Below are positions 13,676 to 21,038 of a stretch of 21,038 nucleotides of DNA, piece after piece (the stretch's first letter is position 1; every line of letters starts with the position of its first letter). The notes under the pieces were generated by a model. The model made no database searches. It had not been told where the DNA came from and was given only the letters and a program-made list of their open reading frames with translations. This DNA comes from Bacteroidales bacterium UBA1199 (GTDB lineage Bacteria; Bacteroidota; Bacteroidia; Bacteroidales; UBA932). The translations under genes and the position numbers were made by a program. The DNA lies in the NCBI GenBank assembly GCA_002309795.1, contig DBXZ01000012.1, positions 38,176-59,213 of the forward strand. Direction: 5' to 3'.

Positions 13676-16488
13676 ACGGACAGGACCAGATCGTCATCCG
13701 CGGCGCGCGGAGCCACAACCTGAAAAACATCGACCTCGAGATTCCCCGGGGCAAGCTGGTGGTCGTGACCGGCCTCTCCGGCAGCGGCAAATCTTCGCTG
13801 GCCTTCGACACCCTCTATGCGGAGGGACAGCGCCGCTATATGGAGACCCTTTCCGCCTACGCGCGGCAGTTCATGGGCATCCTGGAGCGGCCGCAGGTAG
13901 ACGACATCAAGGGACTGAGCCCCATCATCGCGATCGAGCAGAAGACGATCGGCCGCAATCCCCGTTCCACAGTGGGCACCATCACCGAGATTTACGACTT
14001 CTTCCGACTGCTCTACGCCCGCGCGGCGAACGCCTATTCGCCCGAGACGGGCAAGGAGATGATCCGCTACAACGACGAGCAGATCGTGGACCTGATCATC
14101 GAGCGTTACGGCGGAAAGCGCCTGCTGCTGATGGCACCGCTCGTCAAGGGGCGCAAAGGCCACTACAAGGAGCTCTTCGAACAGCTCGTCCGCAAAGGTT
14201 ACAACCAGGTCCGCGTGGACGGCGAGATCCGCTATCTGGGCGATGTGGGAACGGTGGACCGCTACAAGATCCACTTCATCGAACTGGTCGTGGACAAGCT
14301 CGTGCCCGCGAAAGACGACCGCCGGCGCATCCGCGAATCGGTGGTCACCGCCCTGGGACAGGGCAAGGGATCGCTGATGGTGTTGGAGGCGGAGAGCGGC
14401 GAGGTGCACCACTACAGCCGCAACTTCGTCTGCGCGGATACCGGTTTTTCGCTGGACAGCCCGGCACCGCACACCTTCTCGTTCAATTCGCCGCAGGGCG
14501 CCTGCCCGCACTGCCACGGACTGGGTACGGTGGCCAGCGTGGACATGAGCCGCATCATCCCAGATCCGCATCTTTCAATTGCGGAGGGCGGCATCCCCTT
14601 CATCAAGAAGGTACGCGAAACACAGGTCTTCCAGTTCCTGGAGGCGATTGCCGCCAAGCACGGGTTCTCGCTCCACGATCCGATTGAAACCATCCCTGAA
14701 ACGGCCCTGACGCAGATTCTCTACGGTTCCGACGAACTGCTGCGGATCGGGAGCGGCGCCGAGACGCAGATGGAAAGTTTCGGCGGAATTATCCAGATGA
14801 TCCAGCTGACCGGCGAGGAGAGCGAACGTTCGCGCGACAAGAAAGAACTCTATATCGAGGAGACCGTCTGCCCCGAATGCGGCGGTACCCGGCTGCGCAA
14901 AGAGGCGCTTTATTTCAAACTGGCCGGCAAGAACATCGCGGAGGTTTCCGCGCTGACCATGGACCGGCTCTACGACTGGGTCTGCGCGCTGCCCGACCTT
15001 CTCTCCGAGCGGCAGCGGCTGATTGCAGCCGATATCCTCAAGGAACTCAAAGACCGCATCAAATTCCTGATCGACGTGGGATTGGAATACTTGAGCCTGG
15101 ATCGCAGCACCCGCACGCTCAGCGGCGGAGAGAGCCAGCGCATCCGGCTCGCCACCCAGATCGGCTCCAAACTGGTGGGGGTGCTCTACATCCTGGACGA
15201 ACCGAGCATCGGCCTGCACCAGCGGGACGAGAACAAACTGATCGCGTCGTTGAAAAACCTGCGCGACGAGGGAAACTCCGTGATGGTGGTGGAACACGAC
15301 CGCGACATGATGATGGCGGCCGACTGGCTGGTGGACCTGGGTCCCGGTGCTGGCGAAAAGGGCGGCGAACTGCTCTACAACGGCACGCCGGCCGATATGG
15401 CCAAATCCCGGAAGCCGAGCCTGACGATTGACTACCTGCTGGACCGCAAACAGATTCCCGTTCCTGCACTGCGGCGGCCGGGCAACGGACTCTTCCTCAC
15501 GCTGGAAGGGGCGCGCGGCAACAACCTGCAGAACGTCCGCCTCAACCTGCCGTTGGGCAAGCTGATCGGCATCAGCGGCGTGAGCGGCAGCGGCAAGAGT
15601 TCGCTCATCACCGAGACGCTGCTGCCCGCACTCGAAGAGCATTTCTACCGTTCCAAGGTCCGCCCGCTTCCCTACGACCGGATAGAAGGGTTGCAGAACA
15701 TAGACAAGGTGATCGTGATTGACCAGAGCCCGATCGGCAAGACGCCGCGCAGCAATCCGGCCACCTATACCAACGCCTTCGCGGACATCCGCAACCTCTT
15801 TGCGGAGACACCGGACGCCAAGGTGCGCGGGTTCGGGCCGGGCCGCTTCTCCTTCAACATCAAGGGCGGGCGGTGCGAAGCCTGCAAGGGCGCCGGCATC
15901 CAGACCATCGAGATGCACTTCCTGCCGCCGGCCTACGTGACCTGCAAGGAGTGCGGCGGAAAGCGCTACAAACCCGACACGCTGGCCGTCAAATACAAGG
16001 GCAAAAGCATCAGCGACGTGCTGGATATGAGCATCACGCAGGCGCTGGAGTTCTTCAAGGCCGTGCCGTGGATCGCCGCCAAACTGCAGACCATGGCCGA
16101 TGTGGGTCTGGGCTACCTGACGCTGGGCCAGCAGTCCACCTCGCTCAGCGGCGGGGAGAGCCAGCGGCTCAAGCTTTCGGCCGAATTGGCGCGCAAGGAG
16201 ACGGGCAACACCCTCTACATCCTGGACGAACCCACCACCGGACTGCACTTTGAGGACATCAAGGTGCTGCTCGAGGTGCTGGGCCGGCTGGTGGAGCGCG
16301 GCAACACGGTCGTAATCATCGAACACAATCCGGACATCCTCAAATCGGTGGACCACCTGATAGACCTGGGTCCGGAAGGGGGCGCCGGCGGCGGTACGAT
16401 TGTTGCGGAAGGAACGCCGGAGCAGGTGGCTGCCTGCCCCGAATCATACACTGGAAAATATTTGAAAACGATACTGAACTTATGGTAA
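13672..16488 (+). CDS. uvrA: Excinuclease ABC subunit A
   Basis: UvrA is the damage-sensing ATPase of nucleotide excision repair; it loads UvrB at lesions. The 938-residue length equals the usual one. Both ABC modules are intact: Walker A loops GLSGSGKS (34-41) and GVSGSGKS (from residue 636), signatures [12 protein letters not shown] (from 483) and [12 protein letters not shown] (from 825), and Walker [14 protein letters not shown] and [13 protein letters not shown]. The zinc modules are CPHC (278-281) with CPEC (400-403), and CEAC (735-738) with CKEC (758-761). The start overlaps the MBL stop by 4 nt and the end overlaps the next gene by 7 nt, so this is a tight operon. No LexA-like box was recognised upstream. 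Confidence 0.98.
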   Translation: MNGQDQIVIRGARSHNLKNIDLEIPRGKLVVVTGLSGSGKSSLAFDTLYAEGQRRYMETLSAYARQFMGILERPQVDDIKGLSPIIAIEQKTIGRNPRSTVGTITEIYDFFRLLYARAANAYSPETGKEMIRYNDEQIVDLIIERYGGKRLLLMAPLVKGRKGHYKELFEQLVRKGYNQVRVDGEIRYLGDVGTVDRYKIHFIELVVDKLVPAKDDRRRIRESVVTALGQGKGSLMVLEAESGEVHHYSRNFVCADTGFSLDSPAPHTFSFNSPQGACPHCHGLGTVASVDMSRIIPDPHLSIAEGGIPFIKKVRETQVFQFLEAIAAKHGFSLHDPIETIPETALTQILYGSDELLRIGSGAETQMESFGGIIQMIQLTGEESERSRDKKELYIEETVCPECGGTRLRKEALYFKLAGKNIAEVSALTMDRLYDWVCALPDLLSERQRLIAADILKELKDRIKFLIDVGLEYLSLDRSTRTLSGGESQRIRLATQIGSKLVGVLYILDEPSIGLHQRDENKLIASLKNLRDEGNSVMVVEHDRDMMMAADWLVDLGPGAGEKGGELLYNGTPADMAKSRKPSLTIDYLLDRKQIPVPALRRPGNGLFLTLEGARGNNLQNVRLNLPLGKLIGISGVSGSGKSSLITETLLPALEEHFYRSKVRPLPYDRIEGLQNIDKVIVIDQSPIGKTPRSNPATYTNAFADIRNLFAETPDAKVRGFGPGRFSFNIKGGRCEACKGAGIQTIEMHFLPPAYVTCKECGGKRYKPDTLAVKYKGKSISDVLDMSITQALEFFKAVPWIAAKLQTMADVGLGYLTLGQQSTSLSGGESQRLKLSAELARKETGNTLYILDEPTTGLHFEDIKVLLEVLGRLVERGNTVVIIEHNPDILKSVDHLIDLGPEGGAGGGTIVAEGTPEQVAACPESYTGKYLKTILNLW

Positions 16489-17459
16489 GAGACGAAAAAA
16501 TCTGGCAAAGGGCCATCAACGAAAATACGGTAGGCGCATTGAACGACGCACTGATCGCCGGTTTCGGCCCGCGCCTTATCCAGCTGGCCGAAGTGATGCA
16601 CTCGCGGCAGTTCACCCTGATCGCCGACGAGATTGCTCGGCGGGTGGACGCCAAGCTCTGCCTGATCGCAGGCCCGTCGAGCAGCGGAAAAACCACCACC
16701 TCCAAGCGGCTGGCGCTGCACCTTTCGTCGATCGGCATCACCCCTATCGTGATTGCCATGGACAACTATTTCAAGAACCGCAAGGACACCCCGCGCGACG
16801 AAAACGGCGAGTACGATTTCGAGTGCCTTGAGGCGCTGGACGTCCCCTTCCTCAACCAGCAGCTGCGAGAGCTGTTCGCCGGCGAAGAGGTAGAGGTCCC
16901 CAGCTACGACTTCGTCCTGGGCGAGCGCGTGTTCCGCGGCAAGAAGGTGCAGATGACCCCGGGCAGCATCATTATCATGGAGGGTATCCACGGCCTGAAT
17001 CCCGACCTTACGCCGGAGATTGCAGCGGAGAACAAGTTCAGCATCTACGCCTCCGTGCTCCGGTCACTGACCATCCGCAAGCCCAACGATTCGGTCTACG
17101 ACACCCGTCTGCTGCGCCGCATGGTGCGCGACAACCAGTTCCGCGGCAACGGTCCGGTGGACACGATTCTCCGCTGGCCCAGCGTCCGTGCCGGCGAAGA
17201 GAAGAACATCGTGCCCTACAAAGAGCTGGCCGACATCAAGTTCGATTCGTCGCTCATCTACGAGCTGCCGCTCTTCAAGAGCTATGCGGAGAACCTGCTA
17301 CGCAGCGTTTCGCGCCGTTCGCCGGCCTACCCCGAAGCGCAGCGCCTGCTCGACTTCATCCTGACCAAAGTGGCCGCCCTCACACCAAAAGAGGCCGGCG
17401 GAATTCCGCCGACCTCCGTTATGCGTGAATTTATCGGGGGTTCCAGTTTCCGGTATTAA
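16482..17459 (+). CDS. Nucleoside (uridine) kinase family protein, short form
   Basis: The 325-residue protein has a P-loop kinase domain of the uridine kinase/phosphoribulokinase type: GPSSSGKTT at about residues 64-72, then IVIAMDNYFKNRKDTPRDEN, YDFECLEALD, IIIMEGIHGLNP, RLLRRMVRDNQFRG and RWPSVRAGEEKNI. It ends PPTSVMREFIGGSSFRY, the characteristic C-terminus of Bacteroidales nucleoside kinases. Those proteins are usually about 550 residues, with a TGS/ThrRS-like N-terminal half; here only the kinase half is encoded. The start overlaps the uvrA stop by 7 nt (TTATGGTAA), so no room for the N-terminal half exists. It probably phosphorylates uridine or another nucleoside, by family. Its stop overlaps the convergent protease stop by 4 nt. 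Confidence 0.88.
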   Translation: MVRDEKIWQRAINENTVGALNDALIAGFGPRLIQLAEVMHSRQFTLIADEIARRVDAKLCLIAGPSSSGKTTTSKRLALHLSSIGITPIVIAMDNYFKNRKDTPRDENGEYDFECLEALDVPFLNQQLRELFAGEEVEVPSYDFVLGERVFRGKKVQMTPGSIIIMEGIHGLNPDLTPEIAAENKFSIYASVLRSLTIRKPNDSVYDTRLLRRMVRDNQFRGNGPVDTILRWPSVRAGEEKNIVPYKELADIKFDSSLIYELPLFKSYAENLLRSVSRRSPAYPEAQRLLDFILTKVAALTPKEAGGIPPTSVMREFIGGSSFRY

Positions 17460-19240
17460 CGGACAATCTGGAAACTCTTGATACCCGCAGAAGACATCAG
17501 GGAGACCGTATAGGTGCCGGAAGGCATCTTCGCCAGATCCATCACGACAGTGCTGCCGTTGATAGTCACGTAGCCGGACGTAGAAGCGCCGGACTGCGAC
17601 GAAACGGTAATCGTAACACCGTCTTTGGTGGTGATGGTCAGCGTCTGGGCTGCCTTGTCGTAGGTCATCACGGACGAACCCTCGGCCGAGATGGCCCGGT
17701 CAAGTTCGATCACGTCAACAAAACCTACCGTACTGTCGCTGTAGACCGGCGTCCACTCACCGCCGTCGGCACGGAAGAAGGCACGGATTAAATCTCCGGC
17801 TTCCACGGGATCGGTGATCCGGCAGGTGATGCTCGGGAACCAGGTCAGGTAGCCGGGGCCGAGCGAAGAGACGCTGTAGGTCTGGGTGCTGATGATCCGT
17901 TTGAGCTGACCGGTCTTGCTGCAGTGGCCGATACCGATTTCAGCCGTGTGCGAAGCGTATCCGTTATTGTGGATGGCACCGAGGCGGAGCGTGAAGTCGG
18001 CGTTCGGCGTGATGGCTGCCGAGAGCAGTTCCATGCCGTTGTACGTGATGCCGTCCCTTTCGTACTTATAGTAGCAATACAAGGGAACGGGCGAACCGTT
18101 TTCGTCGGGACGGAAACCGAAGGTCGCGCAGTGGGTGCTCGTATAATTGCCCAGTGCATAGATGGAGAAGAAGCCGTTGCTGCTTCCGCCCCAGCCCCAG
18201 TTGATGTGGATGCGGTCTTCGTCGTCATAACCGTCCGCCACGAAAGCGTGACCGCCCGTGCTGGAGCGGCCGGTATGGCTCAACGGCCGGATGTCCAGTT
18301 CCGCCTTCAGCTTGGCAATCCATTCATTGTTGGAAAAATAGTAGCGGGACATGAAGACCATGTTCTTGTCGTAGCCGTAATAATCGATCATCGATCCGAT
18401 CACGTTCCGGGTGACACCGCCGGTACCGTCTACGGCGTAACTGAGGTTACCGATCTGACCGATATCGGCCAGCAGACGGGCACATGCATTCGCCTGCTCG
18501 TCGGTATATCCGTTCTTGTAGCTCAACAACATGTTGTCCCAGTCGTAGTCGTAATCCGCCTTGCGGAAAGGGATGGTATAGCCGTTGCCCTTGCGCTCGG
18601 GGAAATCCTTCAGTGCACGGGCGGGATACTTGTAGTAACGCATCAGGATACCGATGGAGGTAGCCACACAACCGGTAATGGACAGACCGGGGTTATCGCC
18701 CGTGATTACCGGGCAGTAGCGGTTGAACGGATCTCCCTGGTTCCAGAGTGCGGTCTCGTGCAGGACCACGGTGTTGGCGCGCTTGATGCCGCCGGCACGC
18801 GTGGTGGATTCGTAACGGCTCCACTGTTCGGCAATCGCGCCGGTGGCCTTGGCGTGCTCGGCGCGAAGGTCGTTGATGGAACCCGTCATTTCACTGATCC
18901 AGGCGCGGAGGTTGGCCGGCATGGTGGCGTCGTCCTGGAAGGAGCCGGTGTAGGAATAACCGAGGATCGGCGTGAAGGAGTCGTCGCCCGAAATGAGGAC
19001 GAAACCGCCGCCGGGACGGTTGAATACGTAGATGGCGGGGTCGCCGGCAGCGCGGGTTTCTCCCATCAGGTCGCCGTGCACGTCATAGGTGTACGAGAGC
19101 GTGAGGGAGCCTGCGCGGGTGGCATTGTCGGCCGCCATGAACTTTTCAGCCAGGGAACGGGCGCGCTGGAGCGATACCGTATCTGCCAGCAGTTCAAACG
19201 GCAGAATCAACAGGATAAGCAGAAGTGCTGTCTTTTTCAT
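17456..19240 (-). CDS. Secreted C10 family cysteine protease (Spi/streptopain-like)
   Basis: The 594-residue protein begins with a signal peptide (1-19, MKKTALLLILLILPFELLA), followed by a Spi-type propeptide (about 20-140; YVFNRPGGGFVLISGDDSFT). The catalytic domain (about 155-375) shows Cys191 in SITGCVATS, His331 in TGGHAFVADGYD and the NWGWGG loop (347-352), as in streptopain SpeB. A beta-rich region follows, ending SGTYTVSLMSSAGIKSFQIV, which resembles a type IX secretion C-terminal signal. It is therefore likely an exported, self-processing protease of the cell surface or medium. It lies 12 nt after a fimbrillin-like lipoprotein gene in the same operon, which could encode a partner, anchor or inhibitor. 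No terminator separates it from the convergent kinase gene. Confidence 0.92.
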   Translation of the reverse strand: MKKTALLLILLILPFELLADTVSLQRARSLAEKFMAADNATRAGSLTLSYTYDVHGDLMGETRAAGDPAIYVFNRPGGGFVLISGDDSFTPILGYSYTGSFQDDATMPANLRAWISEMTGSINDLRAEHAKATGAIAEQWSRYESTTRAGGIKRANTVVLHETALWNQGDPFNRYCPVITGDNPGLSITGCVATSIGILMRYYKYPARALKDFPERKGNGYTIPFRKADYDYDWDNMLLSYKNGYTDEQANACARLLADIGQIGNLSYAVDGTGGVTRNVIGSMIDYYGYDKNMVFMSRYYFSNNEWIAKLKAELDIRPLSHTGRSSTGGHAFVADGYDDEDRIHINWGWGGSSNGFFSIYALGNYTSTHCATFGFRPDENGSPVPLYCYYKYERDGITYNGMELLSAAITPNADFTLRLGAIHNNGYASHTAEIGIGHCSKTGQLKRIISTQTYSVSSLGPGYLTWFPSITCRITDPVEAGDLIRAFFRADGGEWTPVYSDSTVGFVDVIELDRAISAEGSSVMTYDKAAQTLTITTKDGVTITVSSQSGASTSGYVTINGSTVVMDLAKMPSGTYTVSLMSSAGIKSFQIVR

Positions 19241-19252
19241 AGTATCGTTCCT

Positions 19253-20395
19253 TTAGAGTGAATTAATGTAGATGGTGGAAACGCCTGCAAGGCCTTTGAA
19301 GACAATCTGGTCTGCACCCGGCAGCGCGAAGAATGCGACAACCTTTTCGGACGGATTGGCGTAGGTATGGGTCAGCATCGGAGCGTAGTTGTCCGATGCA
19401 CCGTCGCCCCAGTAGACCTTCCATCCGCTGTTCGTACCCGTGGCCGTAGGCGCCAGGACGGCCATCGCAGATTCGTATTCGATGGCGATACCGCGGAGCG
19501 TAGTCTCGGGGTTGAACGTCTGCATGGAATAGGTGATGTCTGTCGTGGGGGTCCGGCTTGCCGAACGGAGGATGGTGTTCTTGCCGGCGGTACCCGCAAG
19601 CTGCATCGTTCCGTAGAGGTCGTCGTTCACATAGAGGTCGAAACCTTTGGCAAGAACGCCTGCCGGCAGCGTGAAGCAGAACGAAGTGGCTTCCGTACCC
19701 AGCTGTGCCGGAGGATTGCAGACCAATTTAACCTGCTTCTGTTCGTCAGATGCGGGCGCCTTCATCTTGAGGGCGGGATTCTCGCCTTCTTTGTAGGCCA
19801 TCTCCACCGTGCCTTCACCCCAGAGGGCTTCCTGTGCCTTGGTTACGATGGTGAGGGACGAGATGGAAACGGGCTGTTCGCACTTGATCTTGACGAGCAG
19901 CAGGCCGCAGAGGTTCTTGAAGCCGACTTCCTCTTTGCTGGAGCCGACCGCAACGGCGGCAAGTGCCTCCGTCGAGAAGCTCTCGGGCACATACTTCTGG
20001 GTGGCGGGCAGGTTGAGCGTCACCACCGTTCCGTCGTGGCTTTTGACGATACCGGCCGGATAGATGAAGTAGGATTTGGTCCTGTTGTAAGAACCGGTTC
20101 CGGTGGCCGTAAACTGTGCGGAAGGGGTGCCGGCGGCACCCGTCAGGGTAAAATCGGTTCCCTGGCCGTCTTTGGCCTTGAGTTCCGAGGACTTGAAAAC
20201 TTTGATCTTGTCGCCGGCGGACCAGAGGACATTGATCCAGTTGTCCGTCGTGGCTTTGGTGATTTCTGCCGTCCTGCCGGGGGTCATCTTCTCCGTGTGG
20301 GCCGTGTAGACACAGTCCGCGCCGCCGTCCGGATTGCAGGCCAGGGGCAGCAGGAGCACTGAGGCAAGAGCAACAGCAATGGTTAGCTTTTTCAT
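19253..20395 (-). CDS. Fimbrillin-like lipoprotein with C-terminal PKD-like segment
   Basis: From the ATG at 20395 the protein has 380 residues. It begins MKKLTIAVALASVLLLPLAC, a lipoprotein signal peptide with Cys20 as the likely acylated residue. The next part follows the fimbrillin/Mfa-like plan (INVLWSAGDKIKVFKSS, SYFIYPAG, FKNLCGLLLVKIKC, FCFTLPAGVLAKGFDLYV). The last 80 residues contain VYWGDGASDN and LTHTYANPSEKVVAFFALPG, like a PKD-type beta sandwich. The open frame reaches 20443, but that extension has no signal character. The gene lies 19 nt after kbl and 12 nt before the C10 protease gene, so the pair is surely co-transcribed. Function unknown; a surface partner, substrate or inhibitor of the protease is possible. 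Confidence 0.8.
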   Translation of the reverse strand: MKKLTIAVALASVLLLPLACNPDGGADCVYTAHTEKMTPGRTAEITKATTDNWINVLWSAGDKIKVFKSSELKAKDGQGTDFTLTGAAGTPSAQFTATGTGSYNRTKSYFIYPAGIVKSHDGTVVTLNLPATQKYVPESFSTEALAAVAVGSSKEEVGFKNLCGLLLVKIKCEQPVSISSLTIVTKAQEALWGEGTVEMAYKEGENPALKMKAPASDEQKQVKLVCNPPAQLGTEATSFCFTLPAGVLAKGFDLYVNDDLYGTMQLAGTAGKNTILRSASRTPTTDITYSMQTFNPETTLRGIAIEYESAMAVLAPTATGTNSGWKVYWGDGASDNYAPMLTHTYANPSEKVVAFFALPGADQIVFKGLAGVSTIYINSL

Positions 20396-20414
20396 ATCGG
20401 TGAAAATAGGTGAT

Positions 20415-21038
20415 TTACTTGAGAACGCCCAGTTCCTTGCCAATCTTGGTGAAGGCGGCGATGCATTTGTCGAGGTGCTCCACTTCGTGACCTGCGGAGA
20501 CCTGGACGCGGATGCGTGCCTGGCCCTTCGGGACCACCGGATAGTAGAAGCCCGTAACGTAGATGCCCTCTTCCTGGAGCCGTGCGGCGAAATCCTGGGA
20601 GAGTTTGGCGTCGTAGAGCATCACGGCGCAGATAGCGCTCTGGGTGGGTTTGATGTCGAATCCGGCTGCCTTCATGCGGGCCACGAAGTAGTCGGTGTTG
20701 CTGTGGAGCTTGTCCTGCAGCGTGTTGGTCTCGCTCATCATGTCGAACATGCGGATGCCGGCAGCTGCCACCATCGGCGGAAGGGAGTTCGAGAAGAGGT
20801 ACGGACGGGAACGCTGGCGCAGCATGGCGATGATCTCCTTGCGGCCGGTGGTGAAACCGCCGATCGCACCGCCGAATGCCTTGCCCAGGGTGCCGGTCAG
20901 GATCTCGATCTTGCCGCGGAGGTTATAGAGTTCGGTGACGCCGCGGCCGGTCTTGCCGACCACGCCCGCGGAGTGCGATTCGTCTACCATGACCATTGCA
21001 TCGTACTTGTTTGCGAGCTCGTAGATCTTGTCGAGCGG
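20415..21038 (-). CDS. kbl: Glycine C-acetyltransferase (2-amino-3-ketobutyrate CoA ligase), C-terminal half
   Basis: The frame stays open to the right window edge (PLDKIYELANKYDAMVMVDE at the edge), so the N-terminus lies outside. The visible 207 residues match the fold-type I PLP alpha-oxoamine synthases: VMVDESHSAGVVGKTGRG, the PLP lysine in TGTLGKAFGGAIGG, and RQRSRPYLFSNSLPP. The C-terminal GIYVTGFYYPVVPKGQARIR is much closer to E. coli Kbl than to BioF or serine palmitoyltransferase. The enzyme interconverts 2-amino-3-ketobutyrate plus CoA with glycine plus acetyl-CoA in threonine breakdown. The lipoprotein gene starts 19 nt after its stop, without a terminator. Confidence 0.93.
   Translation of the reverse strand, partial: PLDKIYELANKYDAMVMVDESHSAGVVGKTGRGVTELYNLRGKIEILTGTLGKAFGGAIGGFTTGRKEIIAMLRQRSRPYLFSNSLPPMVAAAGIRMFDMMSETNTLQDKLHSNTDYFVARMKAAGFDIKPTQSAICAVMLYDAKLSQDFAARLQEEGIYVTGFYYPVVPKGQARIRVQVSAGHEVEHLDKCIAAFTKIGKELGVLK

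Noticed and set aside
14575..16356. 593-codon minus-strand open frame
   Set aside because: It is the shadow of uvrA, which is certain on the plus strand.
17924..19261. 445-codon plus-strand open frame
   Set aside because: It is antisense to the C10 protease, which has full catalytic motifs.

Overview
This window reads as a chromosomal segment of a fairly GC-rich member of the Bacteroidota, probably order Bacteroidales. The signs are promoters of the TTTG / TAnnTTTG type, almost no Shine-Dalgarno sequences, fimbrillin-like lipoproteins, a C10 (Spi/streptopain) protease with a type IX-like C-terminal tail, and Bacteroidales-type deoxynucleoside and nucleoside kinases. I could not assign a genus. 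No rRNA, tRNA, CRISPR array, transposase or integrase was seen.

Left part (1-5519) is accessory. It has an incomplete secreted small protein on the minus strand (1-251), a divergent membrane-anchored TPR/LuxR regulator (411-1640), a YafQ-type toxin with an unusual HicB-containing antitoxin (1645-2548), then a 44-residue peptide gene (2748-2882) joined to a large AT-richer fimbrillin-like lipoprotein (2897-4864). A 16-bp palindrome, CCACCCTTAAGGGTGG, occurs between the regulator and the secreted protein and twice before the peptide/lipoprotein operon. In both places it lies exactly 22 bp upstream of the same GAAATTTG -7-like box. This suggests one activator-controlled regulon. A 655-bp gene-free stretch with a terminator, an inverted-repeat element and a G-rich tract follows.

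Middle part (5520-12929, all minus strand) is mostly housekeeping. A probable four-gene operon tsaE - TPR protein - EnvC-like protein - pncB starts at a -7 box only 4 nt before the tsaE start codon and ends at a hairpin at 5436-5462. Upstream of it are a lower-GC orphan gene that resembles domains of Bacteroidales mobile elements, a ComM/YifB AAA+ ATPase and a deoxynucleoside kinase with its own terminator.

Right part: divergent from the kinase, a tightly overlapping plus-strand operon encodes a glyoxalase-II-like metallo-beta-lactamase hydrolase, UvrA and a nucleoside kinase that seems to lack the usual N-terminal half. The kinase ends in a 4-nt convergent stop overlap with a minus-strand run of Kbl (incomplete at the window edge), a fimbrillin-like lipoprotein and a C10 cysteine protease.

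The best candidates for something undescribed are the palindrome-marked regulator/peptide/lipoprotein cassette, the fused antitoxin, and the recurrent leaderless start geometry.
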